Positions 43,068 through 53,842 of a stretch of 64,000 nucleotides of DNA are shown here, piece after piece. The stretch lies in assembly GCA_019634615.1 (NCBI GenBank), contig JAHCAZ010000009.1:1-64000 (forward strand). The letters run 5' to 3'. Below the pieces are notes generated by a model that was given only the letters and a program-made list of their open reading frames with translations, was not told the origin of the DNA and did not search any database. Made by a program: the position numbers and the translations under genes. The stretch comes from Opitutaceae bacterium (lineage in GTDB: Bacteria > Verrucomicrobiota > Verrucomicrobiia > Opitutales > Opitutaceae). Position 1 is the stretch's first letter. Each line of letters starts with the position of its first letter.

Positions 43068-44192
43068 ATGTCCTTTGAGCTGCTCAAGACCGATTCCGCC
43101 ACCGCGGCCCGCCGTGGGCGGCTGACGACGCGGCATGGCGTCGTGGAGACGCCCATCTTCATGCCCGTGGGCACGCAGGGCACGGTCAAGGCGCTCACGC
43201 CCGCGCACCTGCGCGAGATCGGGGCGCAGATCATCCTCGGCAACACGTATCACCTCAACCTGCGCCCGACCTCGGAGCTGATCCGCGACCTCGGCGGCCT
43301 GCACCGTTTCATGGGTTGGGACGGCCCGATCCTGACCGATAGCGGCGGCTTCCAGGTCTTCTCGCTGGCGAAGCTGCGCAAGCTCCGCGACGACGGCATC
43401 GAGTTCCAGTCCCACCTCGACGGCGCGAAGCTCTTCCTCGGGCCGAAGGAGGTCATGGCGATCCAGCAGAATCTCGGCAGCGACATCGCCATGGTCATCG
43501 ACGAGTGTCCGCCCTGGCCCTGCGAGCGTGACGCCTGCGCCGCGGCCGTGGCGCGGAGCGAGCGCTGGGCGCGGCAGTGCAAGGCGATCGCCTCCGACAG
43601 CGGCTTCCTCGCCGCGGGTCACCACGTGTTCGCGATCGTGCAGGGCTCGACCTTCGACGACCTGCGCCGCGAGGCCGCGGAGGCGCTCGCGGCTCTCGAC
43701 TTCCCGGGCTACGCCGTCGGCGGCGTGAGCGTGGGCGAACCTGAGCCGGAGATGCTGAAGCAGGTCGGCGCGACCACGCCTTTCCTCCCCTTGCACAAGC
43801 CGCGCTACACCATGGGTCTCGGTACGCCGCCGCAGCTCCTGAAGATGATCGCGCTCGGGGTCGACATGTTCGACTGCGTGCTCCCGTCGCGCGTGGCGCG
43901 CAACGGTCTGGTCTTCACGCCCGACGGGCCGATGAACCTGCGCAACGAGCGCTTCCGCACCGACCCGCGCCCGATCAGCGACGAGGTGCGCAACTACACC
44001 ACGCATTTCTCGCGCGCCTACCTGCGGCACCTGACGGTCGCCGGCGAAATCCTGAGCTGCACCCTGCTCACGCTGCACAACCTGCATTTCTACCTCGACC
44101 TCATGGCGCAGGCCCGTGCGCACATCGAGGCCGGCGATTTCGCCGGCTGGTCGCGCGCGTGGATCGAGCGGTACGAGGCGGGCGCCGCGTGA
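43068..44192 (+). CDS. tgt: tRNA-guanine transglycosylase lacking the zinc cysteines
   Basis: A 374-residue enzyme that exchanges guanine-34 of tRNAs for preQ1 on the way to queuosine. The catalytic aspartates are present: Asp91 (TDSGGFQVFSL) and Asp269 (MFDCVLPSRVARNG). VQGSTFDDLR and YAVGGVSVGEP are normal. The zinc site near the C-terminus is not: the family C-x-C-x2-C just before SRAYLRHL is replaced by Glu306, Arg308 and Thr311, while the His of LHN (337) remains. ATG 43068 was chosen because the upstream extension is repeat DNA. Length is typical, so this is a substitution rather than truncation. Confidence 0.92.
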   Translation: MSFELLKTDSATAARRGRLTTRHGVVETPIFMPVGTQGTVKALTPAHLREIGAQIILGNTYHLNLRPTSELIRDLGGLHRFMGWDGPILTDSGGFQVFSLAKLRKLRDDGIEFQSHLDGAKLFLGPKEVMAIQQNLGSDIAMVIDECPPWPCERDACAAAVARSERWARQCKAIASDSGFLAAGHHVFAIVQGSTFDDLRREAAEALAALDFPGYAVGGVSVGEPEPEMLKQVGATTPFLPLHKPRYTMGLGTPPQLLKMIALGVDMFDCVLPSRVARNGLVFTPDGPMNLRNERFRTDPRPISDEVRNYTTHFSRAYLRHLTVAGEILSCTLLTLHNLHFYLDLMAQARAHIEAGDFAGWSRAWIERYEAGAA

Positions 44193-44199
44193 CCGCGGC

Positions 44200-44378
44200 G
44201 AACGCTTAACGCTCAACTTTCAACGTTTAACGCTCAAGGGCAGAGCTTCCCTGGATGTAGCTACGAGCGTGAGCGAGTGGCATTACGGCAGCGACCGCGC
44301 AACCACCACTCGCTCACGCTCGTAGCTACATCGCAAGGGTCCGGCTTAAGCGTTCAGCGTTAAACGTTCAGCGTGCGC
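44200..44378. repeat. Nested palindrome: period-7 arms around REP pair (GTAGCTACG copy 2)
   Basis: The heptamer tract at 44200-44238 (GAACGCT, TAACGCT, CAACTTT, CAACGTT) is inverted at 44345-44378. Between them is a perfect 26-base inverted repeat, 44255-44280 and 44306-44331, whose arms contain GTAGCTACGAGCGTGAGCGA. It fills most of the 249-base gap between tgt and the epimerase gene. Confidence 0.9.
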
Positions 44379-44441
44379 CGGGCGCAGCCCGGCGCTGATT
44401 GCTGACTTGCCCGCCACCCCCTTCTCTCGCTGACTCGCCCC

Positions 44442-45368
<927 letters not shown>

Positions 45369-45490
45369 GCCGTCCGGCCAGGCCGGCGCACCCGCGGGAT
45401 TCCCGGGCACTTTTGCCCCGGCCGGTGTCCTAGTCCCCCGGCATTTGCCATTTGCCAAGCCCCCTCTGCGGGCTATGGTCTCGACCCTTC

Positions 45491-48460
45491 ATGCTTTCCT
45501 TTCTGTTCAAACGCTTTGCCGGCCGGCACTATAAGAAATACCTGGAGAAGTGCCGCCCGATCGTCGCTCGCATCAATGAGATCGAGCAGTCGTACCAGAC
45601 CCTCTCCGACGACCAGCTTCGCGCCAAGACCGACGAGTTCCGGGCCCGCCTGAAAAACGGCGAAACCCTCGACCAGATCCTCCCCGAGGCGTTCGCCGCC
45701 GTGAAGAACGCCGCGCGCCGCCTCCAGGGCCGCAAGATCACCGTCTGCGAGCACGAGCTGACCTGGGACATGGTCCACTTCGACGTCCAGCTCATCGGCG
45801 GCATCACGCTCCACGAGGGCCGCATCGCGGAAATGGCCACCGGTGAAGGCAAGACCCTCGTCGCCACCCTGCCGCTCTACCTCAACGCCCTCACCGGCCG
45901 GAACACGCAGCTCGTCACCGTCAACGACTACCTCGCCCGCCGCGACTCCGAGTGGATGGGCTACCTCTACAACTTCCTCGGCGTCAGCGTCGGCTGCATC
46001 CAGCAGCAGATGGCCTCCGACCTCCGCCGGCAGATGTACGGCCGCGACATCACCTACGGCACCGCGAGCGAGTTCGGCTTCGACTACCTCCGCGACAACG
46101 GCATGGCGACGCGCAAGGACGACCAGGTCCAGCGCGACCACTGGTACTGCATCGTCGACGAAATCGACTCCATCCTCGTCGACGAGGCCCGCACGCCGCT
46201 GATCATCTCCGGCCCCGCCCCGATCGAGCGCGAGCAGCCCTTCACGGCCCTGCGTCCCTCGGTGGACCGCCTCGTCTCCGACCAGACCCGCCTCTGCAAC
46301 CGCATCGTCGGCGAGGCCAAGGAGATCCTCGAGAAGAAGGACACCTCCCCGGACGACCTCCAGGCCGCCGCCCGCAAGCTCCTGCAGGTCAAGCTGGGCA
46401 ACCCGAAGAACAAGCTGCTCATGCGCCTCATGGAGAACCCGGAATGGCGCAAGCTCCTCGACAAGACGGAGACCGAGATGAACTCCGACTTCCAGAAGGA
46501 GGAGCTCTTCCGCCTCAAGGAGCAGCTGTACTACGTCATCGACGAGCGCCAGCACCAGGCCGACCTCACCGAGATCGGCCGCACCAAGCTGCGCCCCGAC
46601 AATCCCGACGCCTTCGTCCTGCCCGACCTCGCGACCGAGTTCTCCGAGCTCGACAAATCCACCGCCGTCACCGCCGAGGAGCGCGAGGCCCGCAAGCTCG
46701 CCTCGCAGAACCGCTACGCCGAGATCTCCGGCGAGATCCACGCCATCTCCCAGCTCCTCCGCGCCTACTCCCTCTACGAGCGCGACGTCGAGTACGTCGT
46801 GCAGGAGGGCAAGGTCATGATCGTCGACGAGAACACCGGCCGCGTCATGCCCGGCCGCCGCTGGTCCGACGGCCTGCACCAGGCGGTCGAGGCCAAGGAG
46901 GGCGTCACGATCGAGCGCGAGACGCGCACCTACGCCACCGTCACGATCCAGAACTACTTCCGCATGTACGAGAAGCTGGCGGGCATGACGGGCACGGCCG
47001 AGACCGAGGCCGCGGAGTTCCAGGACATCTACCGCCTCGCCGTGCAGGTCATCCCGACCAACAAGCCCTGCATCCGCGTCGACAAGAACGACTCCATCTT
47101 CAAGACCCGCCGCGACAAGTTCAACGCGGTCGTGAAGGAGATCGAGGCCGCCAACCAGCGCGGCCAGCCCGTGCTGGTCGGCACCGTGTCGGTCGAGTCC
47201 TCCGAGGTGCTGTCCCGCATGCTGAAGCGTGCGGGCATCATCCACACCGTCCTCAACGCCAAGTTCCACCAGCAGGAGTCCGAGATCGTCTCCCGCGCCG
47301 GCCAGCGCGGCGCCGTCACCATCGCCACCAACATGGCGGGCCGCGGCACCGACATCAAACTGGGCGAGGGCGTGCGCGAGCTCGGCGGCCTGTACGTGCT
47401 CGGCACCGAGCGCCATGAGTCCCGCCGCATCGACCGCCAGCTGCGCGGCCGCTGCTCCCGCCAGGGCGACCCCGGCACGACGAAGTTCTTCCTCTCGCTC
47501 GAGGACGACCTCATGCGCCTCTTCCTCCAGGGCAACCTCGCCTCGCGCCTCATGGAAGGCTCGATGCAGGAGGGCGAGGAGCTCGAGCACCCGTGGCTCA
47601 ACCGCTCCATCGAGAGCGCGCAGAAGAAGGTCGAGCAGCAGAACTACTCCATCCGCAAGCGCCTGCTCCAGTACGACGACGTGCTCAACCAGCAGCGCGA
47701 GGTCGTCTACGGCATCCGCAACGCCGCCATCCACGCCGAGCGCCCGAAGGACATCATTTTCGAACAGATCGAGGAGGAACTCCTCAACCGCCTCGAGGTC
47801 GCCGGCTTCGGCGCCAAGGTCGCGCCCGCCCCGGCCGACGTCGAGACGTTCCTCGGCTGGGTAAACTCGCACTTCCCGATCAGCCTCCACGCCAACGAGC
47901 TCACCGGCACCGACGTCGAGGCCATGGCGAAGCTGGTCATCGAGCGCATCAAGCGCGCCTACGCGGTGAAGGAGTCCGTCGAGATCCCCGAGGCCCTCGG
48001 CTCGCTCGAGCGCTACGTGGTCATCAACGCCATCGACCACCACTGGCAGGAGCACCTCACCGAGATGGAGGAGCTCCGCCGCTCCATCGGCCTGCGCAGC
48101 TACGGCCAGAAGGACCCGCTCGTCGAGTACAAGGGCGAGGCCTACAAGTATTTCGAGGAGCTGATGAACAACGTCCGACTGCAGATCTGCACCGGCCTGT
48201 TCCGCAGCGCGTCGAACCTCCAGGCCTTCGAGAACATGCTGGCCCTCCTCAGCCGCACCGCCAAGGCCGTCGGCCCGACCGATGCCCCCACCGCCCCGCG
48301 CGCCGCCCCCGCGGCCGTCCAGGCCCCGGGTGAAGCCGCCGCCGAGCCTGAGATCAAGTTGCCCAAGGTCACCGTCCGCCGCGAGACCCCCAAGGTCGGC
48401 CGCAACGACCCGTGCCCCTGCGGCAGCGGCAAGAAATACAAGAACTGCCACGGGGCGTGA
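45491..48460 (+). CDS. secA: Preprotein translocase ATPase SecA
   Basis: A 989-residue motor of Sec-dependent export, acting at the inner membrane with SecYEG. The N-terminal DEAD motor has [15 protein letters not shown] (Walker A, 114-128) and [19 protein letters not shown]; the second motor has [12 protein letters not shown] and [20 protein letters not shown]. An HTIHCLDDHWQ-type region is seen as [13 protein letters not shown]. The C-terminus ends in the zinc-binding [14 protein letters not shown]. It is longer than E. coli SecA (901) mainly through insertion between motor blocks. ATG 45491 fits family N-termini (MLSFLFKRF). Confidence 0.97.
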   Translation: MLSFLFKRFAGRHYKKYLEKCRPIVARINEIEQSYQTLSDDQLRAKTDEFRARLKNGETLDQILPEAFAAVKNAARRLQGRKITVCEHELTWDMVHFDVQLIGGITLHEGRIAEMATGEGKTLVATLPLYLNALTGRNTQLVTVNDYLARRDSEWMGYLYNFLGVSVGCIQQQMASDLRRQMYGRDITYGTASEFGFDYLRDNGMATRKDDQVQRDHWYCIVDEIDSILVDEARTPLIISGPAPIEREQPFTALRPSVDRLVSDQTRLCNRIVGEAKEILEKKDTSPDDLQAAARKLLQVKLGNPKNKLLMRLMENPEWRKLLDKTETEMNSDFQKEELFRLKEQLYYVIDERQHQADLTEIGRTKLRPDNPDAFVLPDLATEFSELDKSTAVTAEEREARKLASQNRYAEISGEIHAISQLLRAYSLYERDVEYVVQEGKVMIVDENTGRVMPGRRWSDGLHQAVEAKEGVTIERETRTYATVTIQNYFRMYEKLAGMTGTAETEAAEFQDIYRLAVQVIPTNKPCIRVDKNDSIFKTRRDKFNAVVKEIEAANQRGQPVLVGTVSVESSEVLSRMLKRAGIIHTVLNAKFHQQESEIVSRAGQRGAVTIATNMAGRGTDIKLGEGVRELGGLYVLGTERHESRRIDRQLRGRCSRQGDPGTTKFFLSLEDDLMRLFLQGNLASRLMEGSMQEGEELEHPWLNRSIESAQKKVEQQNYSIRKRLLQYDDVLNQQREVVYGIRNAAIHAERPKDIIFEQIEEELLNRLEVAGFGAKVAPAPADVETFLGWVNSHFPISLHANELTGTDVEAMAKLVIERIKRAYAVKESVEIPEALGSLERYVVINAIDHHWQEHLTEMEELRRSIGLRSYGQKDPLVEYKGEAYKYFEELMNNVRLQICTGLFRSASNLQAFENMLALLSRTAKAVGPTDAPTAPRAAPAAVQAPGEAAAEPEIKLPKVTVRRETPKVGRNDPCPCGSGKKYKNCHGA

Positions 48461-48474
48461 GGTGGGGGCGGGGT

Positions 48475-48770
48475 GGGGAACCACTGATGGGATCCCGCCA
48501 ATGGGCGGGATCTAGGAAGTGAAGCTCCGGCTGATCGCCTGCGCCTCGCGTTTAGGGGTCTGCTAATCGCAGACCGGGGATTTTGATTATTGTTGGCCGT
48601 GAGCTTGCTCGCGCTTCGAGCGGCTGGTGCATGCCAAACAAGCGCCCGCAAGCGGGCTGCCTACGAAACAGCCCGCGATTAGCGGGCCCCAAACTTACCG
48701 CGAAGGCGATCAGCCGAAGCCGCACTTCGAAGATTTCGCCCATTGGCGAAATCCATCAGTGGTTTTCCCC
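48475..48770. repeat. Large composite palindrome with covarying hairpins
   Basis: The 378 bases between secA and lnt hold no gene but an imperfect palindrome about 296 bases long. Each arm carries, in order, GGAA-ACCACTGATGG, hairpin 1 (48491-48512 and 48732-48753), a linear GGCTGATCGCCT block, hairpin 2 (48557-48575 and 48670-48688) and a short hairpin 3 (48601-48610 and 48644-48657). The loops agree between arms, while stem bases differ in pairs that keep complementarity. Confidence 0.9.
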
Positions 48771-48838
48771 CTCCGAGTCCATCTGTCCATCTTTAGCATA
48801 GCCTAGCCCCCATTGCCCTGCCTACATTTCCCTCTTCC

Positions 48839-50503
48839 GTGTCTTCTGATTCTCCCGCCGTTTCCCTTCCGCTCGCCGACGATCCCTATGCTGATCGTCC
48901 CCGGTTCTGGCAGCGCCATGCCGACGCGCTCTGGGCGCTCGGGGTGTTTGTCTGCACCGTCGTCCTGACCGTCGCGTCCTTTCCGCCGGTGCCGGCGCCG
49001 GAGTTTGCCTACGCCTTCGCCGCGCCGGCGATTTTCTGGGCCTACCTCAAGCCGAGTTTCCGACTCTACCTCGGCACGATGTTCGCCGCTCAGGCCGTGG
49101 CGTGGACCATCCTCCTTGGCTGGCTGCAGCATGTGACCATCGGCGGCCTGCTCCTGCTCGGGCCCTTCGTTGGCGCTTGGGTCGGCGTCTGGTACCTCGC
49201 CGTCTGGTGGGTCATGCCCCGCCTGCGCGGCCGTGAGCCGGGCATCCGCGTCATTGCCGTCTTCGGCCTCGCCGCCCTGTGGGTGATCGTCGAGTGGTCC
49301 CGCACCTGGCTCCTCGGCGGGTTCCCCTGGCTCCCGCTGTCGGCCAGCCAGTGGCAGCGTCCGATCCTGCTCCAGGTGGCGTCGTACACCGGCGCCTACG
49401 CGGTCTCGTTCATCCTCATCGTCTTCAACCTCGGCTTCGCCGCCTACGCGCACCGCCTGCTGCGCGAGAAGGAGATCGGCCTGCGCAAGCGCAGCCCCGA
49501 GTTCATGGCCGCGCTGCTCGTGCTCATGTTCCCGACGTTCCTCCTGCTCAGTGAGATCTTCGGGCAGCAGCGCCAGGACGTCGCCCGGGTCGCCGTCGTG
49601 CAGCCCTACATCCCGCAGACGGTGAAGTGGGACCCGAGCAAGGGCCCGGGCATCCTCGAAACCCTCGAGACGCTCACGACCAACGCCGCCATCAGCCGCC
49701 CCGACCTCATCATCTGGCCCGAGGCCGTCACGCCCTGGGCCGTGCGCGGCGACGACAACGCGCGGGCTTTCGTCGAAACGCTTTCCAACCACGTGCGCAC
49801 GCCGATCTTGCTCGGCTCCATCGCGATCGAGGACCGCGGCGGCCCGGCCGAGAGCTGGTTGAACGGCGCCTTCGTCGTCACGCCCGACTTCGGCCTGCAG
49901 CCGGTCTATTACGCGAAGCGCCGGCTCGTACCCTTCGGCGAGTTCGTGCCGCTGCGCCCGGTACTGGGCTGGCTGCGCAAGTTCGTGGAGATCGGCGACG
50001 ACTTCCAGGCCGGCGACGACGCCCGGCCGCTGGTGGTCAGCCTGCCGACCGGACCCTTGGTGATCGGCCCGCTCATCTGCTACGAGGACATCTATCCGCG
50101 CCTCGCAACGTCGAGCGCGCTGGCCGGCGCCGAGGTCCTGACTGTCATGACCAACAACGGCTGGTTCGGCGAGGGTGGGGCGGCCTACCAGCACGCGGCC
50201 CACTCGGTCCTGCGCGCGGTCGAGACGCGCCGCCCGGTCATCCGCGTCGGCAATGGCGGCTGGAGCGGCTGGATCGACGAGTACGGCAACGTGCGTGCGA
50301 CGCTCACCAACGACGAGGGCAGTGTCTATTTCCGCGGCGCCCGCGCCCTGGCCATCTCGCGCGACGCGCGCTGGCTCAACCGCAACAGCTACTACGCCGA
50401 GCACGGCGATTGGTTCATCGGCGTCTGCGCCGGCTTCGTCCTGTTCGGCCTCGCGGTCCTGACGATCGGCAAGCCCAAGCCCCCCAAGCCCGCGGAAGTC
50501 TGA
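48839..50503 (+). CDS. lnt: Apolipoprotein N-acyltransferase
   Basis: A 554-residue inner-membrane enzyme that adds the third acyl chain to lipoproteins. About six to eight hydrophobic helices precede a nitrilase-like periplasmic domain. The triad is complete: Glu295 (IIWPEAVTPW), Lys360 (YYAKRRLVPFGEF) and Cys414 (LICYEDIYPR), with a last C-terminal helix. The start is GTG at 48839, preceded by CTCTTCC rather than a Shine-Dalgarno. Length is slightly above the E. coli enzyme (512). Confidence 0.93.
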   Translation: MSSDSPAVSLPLADDPYADRPRFWQRHADALWALGVFVCTVVLTVASFPPVPAPEFAYAFAAPAIFWAYLKPSFRLYLGTMFAAQAVAWTILLGWLQHVTIGGLLLLGPFVGAWVGVWYLAVWWVMPRLRGREPGIRVIAVFGLAALWVIVEWSRTWLLGGFPWLPLSASQWQRPILLQVASYTGAYAVSFILIVFNLGFAAYAHRLLREKEIGLRKRSPEFMAALLVLMFPTFLLLSEIFGQQRQDVARVAVVQPYIPQTVKWDPSKGPGILETLETLTTNAAISRPDLIIWPEAVTPWAVRGDDNARAFVETLSNHVRTPILLGSIAIEDRGGPAESWLNGAFVVTPDFGLQPVYYAKRRLVPFGEFVPLRPVLGWLRKFVEIGDDFQAGDDARPLVVSLPTGPLVIGPLICYEDIYPRLATSSALAGAEVLTVMTNNGWFGEGGAAYQHAAHSVLRAVETRRPVIRVGNGGWSGWIDEYGNVRATLTNDEGSVYFRGARALAISRDARWLNRNSYYAEHGDWFIGVCAGFVLFGLAVLTIGKPKPPKPAEV

Positions 50504-50537
50504 AAGACCGCGGGGAACGCGAAGCTCCAGACCCATC

Positions 50538-50612
50538 GCGGAAGCGCGGAAAGGCGGAAGCGCGGATTCAAGCCGGGTCTTTCCGTGTTTTAGCTCTTCC
50601 GTGTTTCCGCGA
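50538..50612. repeat. Period-8 imperfect palindrome
   Basis: GCGGAAGC-like octamers at 50538-50565 face inverted TTCCGTGT-like octamers at 50581-50612. It lies in the 209-base space between lnt and the next gene. A similar tract without a clear partner is at about 20828-20865. Confidence 0.75.
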
Positions 50613-50712
50613 TCGGTTCGGCCTGTCTTCGCGATCCACCCTTCCGGTAGGATGCCACGCCCGTGCTTCGGGCTCGCGGTGATTGCTTTTCCGCGCATCT
50701 AGTTCGGTCCGC

Positions 50713-52329
50713 ATGGCCGCTGCCACCCCAGCACCCGGATCCGATTTGCTCGACCCCGTGGACCTGCGCGAACGCGTCCGCCTTGCACAGGGCGCGCTGA
50801 TCGGCTGCCTCGATGCGAGCCGCGAGTATCTGCCGTATTGGAACTGCGACATCGCCGACGGCAACCTCACCGTCCTCAAGCATGCGCCCTACGACGGCGA
50901 GGCGGTCTGGGACCGCTTGCACAATGCCGGTCGCGCGCTGCATGGCCTGACCCTGACCGAGGCCGTGACCGGCGAACGGGTCGATCCAGCCATCATCGCG
51001 GCGCTGAGCGGCTTCCTGCTCGGCTTGTTCGGACCGGGCGACGGCCTGCCGAGCGATGCCGCCGGCCCCAGCGGCAGGCGGGTGTGCAGCCTGCACAATG
51101 TGCGTGAAGGGCTCAATGGCCTCACCGCCTTGCTGAAGCGGGGCGATGACCGGGCTGTCACCCCGGCGCGGCAGCTGGTGCGCACGCTTCGGCGCAGCCT
51201 CGACGACGAGGGTCGGCTCCATCGCGATCGGCTGCCCGACTATGTCGGGGCCTACACGCACCAACCGCACATGGAGGGGCGGACGCTCGATGCGCTCGTG
51301 CGCTATGGGCGCGTGAGCAAGGATGAGTTCGCGCTCGATGTCGCCCGCCTCATCGCCGGCTTTGCGCTGCGGCATTGCTTCACGGAATCGGGCGACCTCA
51401 CCGACGCGGCGGGGACCCACGGGCATTCGATCAACGTCCTCGTGACCGGTCTGATCGACCTCGCGCTCGAGACCGGCGACGCCGCGCTCCTTGCCGGCGC
51501 GCGCCGCGCCTTCGATGTCGGCTTGGCACGCTTCAACAGCAGCTTCGGCTGGTCCATGGAGGGCCTGCACCGCCGGGTATTGCGCGGCGAGGCCAACAAC
51601 ACCGGCGACCTGCTGCGCGGAGCCCTGCTCCTCGGGCACGCCGTGGGGCCGGAATATTTCGGGCGCTCCGAGCGCATCCTGCGGGGTCACCTGCTGCCCT
51701 CGCAGCTGCGGCACGTCGCGGGTCTGGCGAACGACCCGGAAGCGCCGGAGGATCAGCGCCGCCGCCTCGCGGACCGCGTGCGCGGGGGCTTCGGGATTCC
51801 GACGCCCAACGACCTGCAGGTCGAGGACACGGCGCCGCTGTGCATCTACGACATCACGTCGGGCGCTGCCGATGCCTTGAGCGCAGCCTGGCAAGCGGCG
51901 CTGGAGGTCAGCGCGGCGACGGTTCGAGTGAATCTCCTCTTCGACGTTGAGCGCGATGGCGTGCATGTGCGCAGCGGGCTTTCAGGAACCGGCCGGATCG
52001 AGGTCACGGACGACCGCGGTCGCGATCTGTTCCTGCGTCTGCCGCCGTGGGTCGTCGCCGATTCGGTCAAGGCCAGCACCAACGGCGACGCCATCGTCCC
52101 CACCGTCGCAAACGGCTACCTGCACGTCCCCGGCACCGGCATGGCCCGGCGGGTGACCTTTGAATTCCCCGTGCGGCAAGAGCGCACGGTCGAGGTCATG
52201 GTCGGCCAGCCCTTCACGATCGATTGGCGCGGCGATCAGATCGTCGCCATGTCCCCGCCCGAAAACCCAAACCCCGACGGCGCCCCAATCCCGCCCGCGC
52301 GTTTCCCGATGTTCCCGCGCTGTGTCTGA
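50713..52329 (+). CDS. GH127/DUF1680-like glycosidase-fold protein
   Basis: A 538-residue protein without a signal peptide. Residues up to about 400 are helical, with GHSINVLVTGLIDLALETGD and EANNTGDLLRGALLLGHAVG, matching an (alpha/alpha)6 toroid. The C-terminal beta domain has RVNLLFDVERDGVHVRSG and DLFLRLPPWVVADSVKAS, as in the beta-L-arabinofuranosidase (GH127/DUF1680) group. The zinc-binding Cys-rich active site of true GH127 enzymes is not evident, so the activity is open. ATG 50713 was preferred to TTG 50683. It lies near rhaI on the same strand; a sugar catabolic role is inferred. Confidence 0.65.
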   Translation: MAAATPAPGSDLLDPVDLRERVRLAQGALIGCLDASREYLPYWNCDIADGNLTVLKHAPYDGEAVWDRLHNAGRALHGLTLTEAVTGERVDPAIIAALSGFLLGLFGPGDGLPSDAAGPSGRRVCSLHNVREGLNGLTALLKRGDDRAVTPARQLVRTLRRSLDDEGRLHRDRLPDYVGAYTHQPHMEGRTLDALVRYGRVSKDEFALDVARLIAGFALRHCFTESGDLTDAAGTHGHSINVLVTGLIDLALETGDAALLAGARRAFDVGLARFNSSFGWSMEGLHRRVLRGEANNTGDLLRGALLLGHAVGPEYFGRSERILRGHLLPSQLRHVAGLANDPEAPEDQRRRLADRVRGGFGIPTPNDLQVEDTAPLCIYDITSGAADALSAAWQAALEVSAATVRVNLLFDVERDGVHVRSGLSGTGRIEVTDDRGRDLFLRLPPWVVADSVKASTNGDAIVPTVANGYLHVPGTGMARRVTFEFPVRQERTVEVMVGQPFTIDWRGDQIVAMSPPENPNPDGAPIPPARFPMFPRCV

Positions 52330-52344
52330 GCGTGCGAACGGTGG

Positions 52345-52620
52345 TTAACGTTTCCGCTTCTTCCGCGGTTTGCTTTCCGCCGTCTCTTTCGCGCCCCGCG
52401 TCACGACATGCCTTGCCAGCTGCAACTGGGCCTTGGGGCGGGCGCGCGGGCGACTTTCCCCGCCGTGGAGGGCGGGGAGCCACGGGGAGCCGAGGCGGAG
52501 GCAGGCGTCGCACATGCGGCGACCTTCGGCGCGCGCCGGACGGTCCGCAAGCTCCGCGTGCGGCGCCCAATCTTTGGGACTGACTTCCCCGGCGGCGCTG
52601 CGCCATAAACGACCTGCCAT
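52345..52620 (-). CDS. Possible small basic protein opposite rhaI
   Basis: A 91-codon minus-strand frame (MAGRLWRSAAGEVSPKDWAP...) fills the 289-base gap between the GH127-like gene and rhaI. It has a CDAC pair and a very basic C-terminus (KPRKKRKR), and its ATG shares bases with the rhaI ATG in opposite orientation (CATG). Against it, the middle contains a palindromic CCCCGCC/GGCGGGG stretch like other intergenic repeats. It could be a real small protein or chance. Confidence 0.3.
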   Translation of the reverse strand: MAGRLWRSAAGEVSPKDWAPHAELADRPARAEGRRMCDACLRLGSPWLPALHGGESRPRARPKAQLQLARHVVTRGAKETAESKPRKKRKR

Positions 52621-53818
52621 GACTCCCAAAACCCTTCGCCGCGCCGTCGAGGCGCTCGACTCTTTCAATGTCGAAACCCCGAGCTGGGGTTTCGCCGACA
52701 CCGGCACGCGTTTCGGCAAGTTCTTCCAGGACGCCGCCGCGATCGACATGAACGACAAGCTGGCCGATGCCGGCCAGGTGCATGCCCTCACCGGTTGCTG
52801 CCCGACCGTGGCCGTGCACGTGCTGTGGGACTTCGTCAAGGGCGAGGACCCCGCCAAGGTCGGCCGCCTCGCGCGCAAGCACGGCGTCAAGATCGGCGCG
52901 ATCAACCCCAACCTCTTCCAGGACCAGGAATACAAGTGGGGCTCCTTCGGTCACAACGACCCGGCCGTCCGCCGCCGCGCGCTCAAGCACTGCTACGACT
53001 CGGTGGACATCATGAAGGCCACGGGCAGCGAGTACCTCTCGCTCTGGTTTGCCGACGGCACCAACTACCCCGGCCAGAACAGCATCCGCGAACGCAAGGG
53101 CTACTTCGAGTCCTGCCTGAAGTCCCTGCACAACCGCCTCGCGCCCGGCCAGACCATGCTGGTCGAGTACAAGCCTTTCGAGCCCGCGTTCTACGCCACC
53201 GACATCGCCGACTGGGGCATGGCGCTCCTTTACGCCAAGAAGGCGGGTCCGCGCGCCAAGGTGCTGGTCGACACCGGCCACCACTACAACGCCACCAACA
53301 TCGAGCAGATCGTCGCCTGGCTCCTCGACGAGAACATGCTCGGCGGCTTCCACTTCAATGACCGCAAGTACGCCGACGACGACCTCACCCTCGGCTCGAT
53401 CGATCCGTACCAGATCTTCCGCATCTTCCACGAGATCCACAGCTACGCGTCCGACCACGGCAAGATGCCCAAGATCGCTTACATGGTCGACCAGTCGCAC
53501 AACGAGAAGGCCAAGGTCGAGGCGATGATCCAGACCGTCGTCATGGCGCAGGAACTCTACGCCAAGGCGGCCATCGTCGACCACGACGCGCTCCGCGCCG
53601 CGCAGGCGAAGAACAACGTCATCGATGCCGAGCTCCAGTTGAAGAAGGCGTTCTTCACCGATGTCACCCCGGCCCTCGCGAAGTGGCGCAAGGCCAACAA
53701 GCTCCCCGCCGACCCGCTCGCCGAGCACCGCCGCCAGGGCTACGAAAAGAAGGCCGCCGCCGACCGCCGCGCCCGCCGCCAAGCCATGGGCATCACCCGC
53801 GGCGGCAGCTTCGCGTAA
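52619..53818 (+). CDS. rhaI: L-rhamnose isomerase (RhaI type)
   Basis: A 399-residue TIM-barrel isomerase that converts L-rhamnose to L-rhamnulose. The sequence NPNLFQDQEYKWGSFGHND, then YLSLWFADGTNYPGQNSIRE, VDTGHHYNATNIEQIVAWLL and GGFHFNDRKYADDDLTLGS matches the RhaI group found in Pseudomonas and rhizobia rather than E. coli RhaA. His and Asp residues in HHYN and HFNDRKYADDD fit the metal site. A strong terminator follows 24 bases after the stop. Other rhamnose genes are not in the window. Confidence 0.92.
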   Translation: MTPKTLRRAVEALDSFNVETPSWGFADTGTRFGKFFQDAAAIDMNDKLADAGQVHALTGCCPTVAVHVLWDFVKGEDPAKVGRLARKHGVKIGAINPNLFQDQEYKWGSFGHNDPAVRRRALKHCYDSVDIMKATGSEYLSLWFADGTNYPGQNSIRERKGYFESCLKSLHNRLAPGQTMLVEYKPFEPAFYATDIADWGMALLYAKKAGPRAKVLVDTGHHYNATNIEQIVAWLLDENMLGGFHFNDRKYADDDLTLGSIDPYQIFRIFHEIHSYASDHGKMPKIAYMVDQSHNEKAKVEAMIQTVVMAQELYAKAAIVDHDALRAAQAKNNVIDAELQLKKAFFTDVTPALAKWRKANKLPADPLAEHRRQGYEKKAAADRRARRQAMGITRGGSFA

Positions 53819-53842
53819 GCCAAAGCAAAGACCCTCAACCTC

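Noticed and set aside
45473..48484. A 1003-codon minus-strand open frame
   Set aside because: Antisense to secA, with low-complexity acidic/Leu composition and no recognisable domain.
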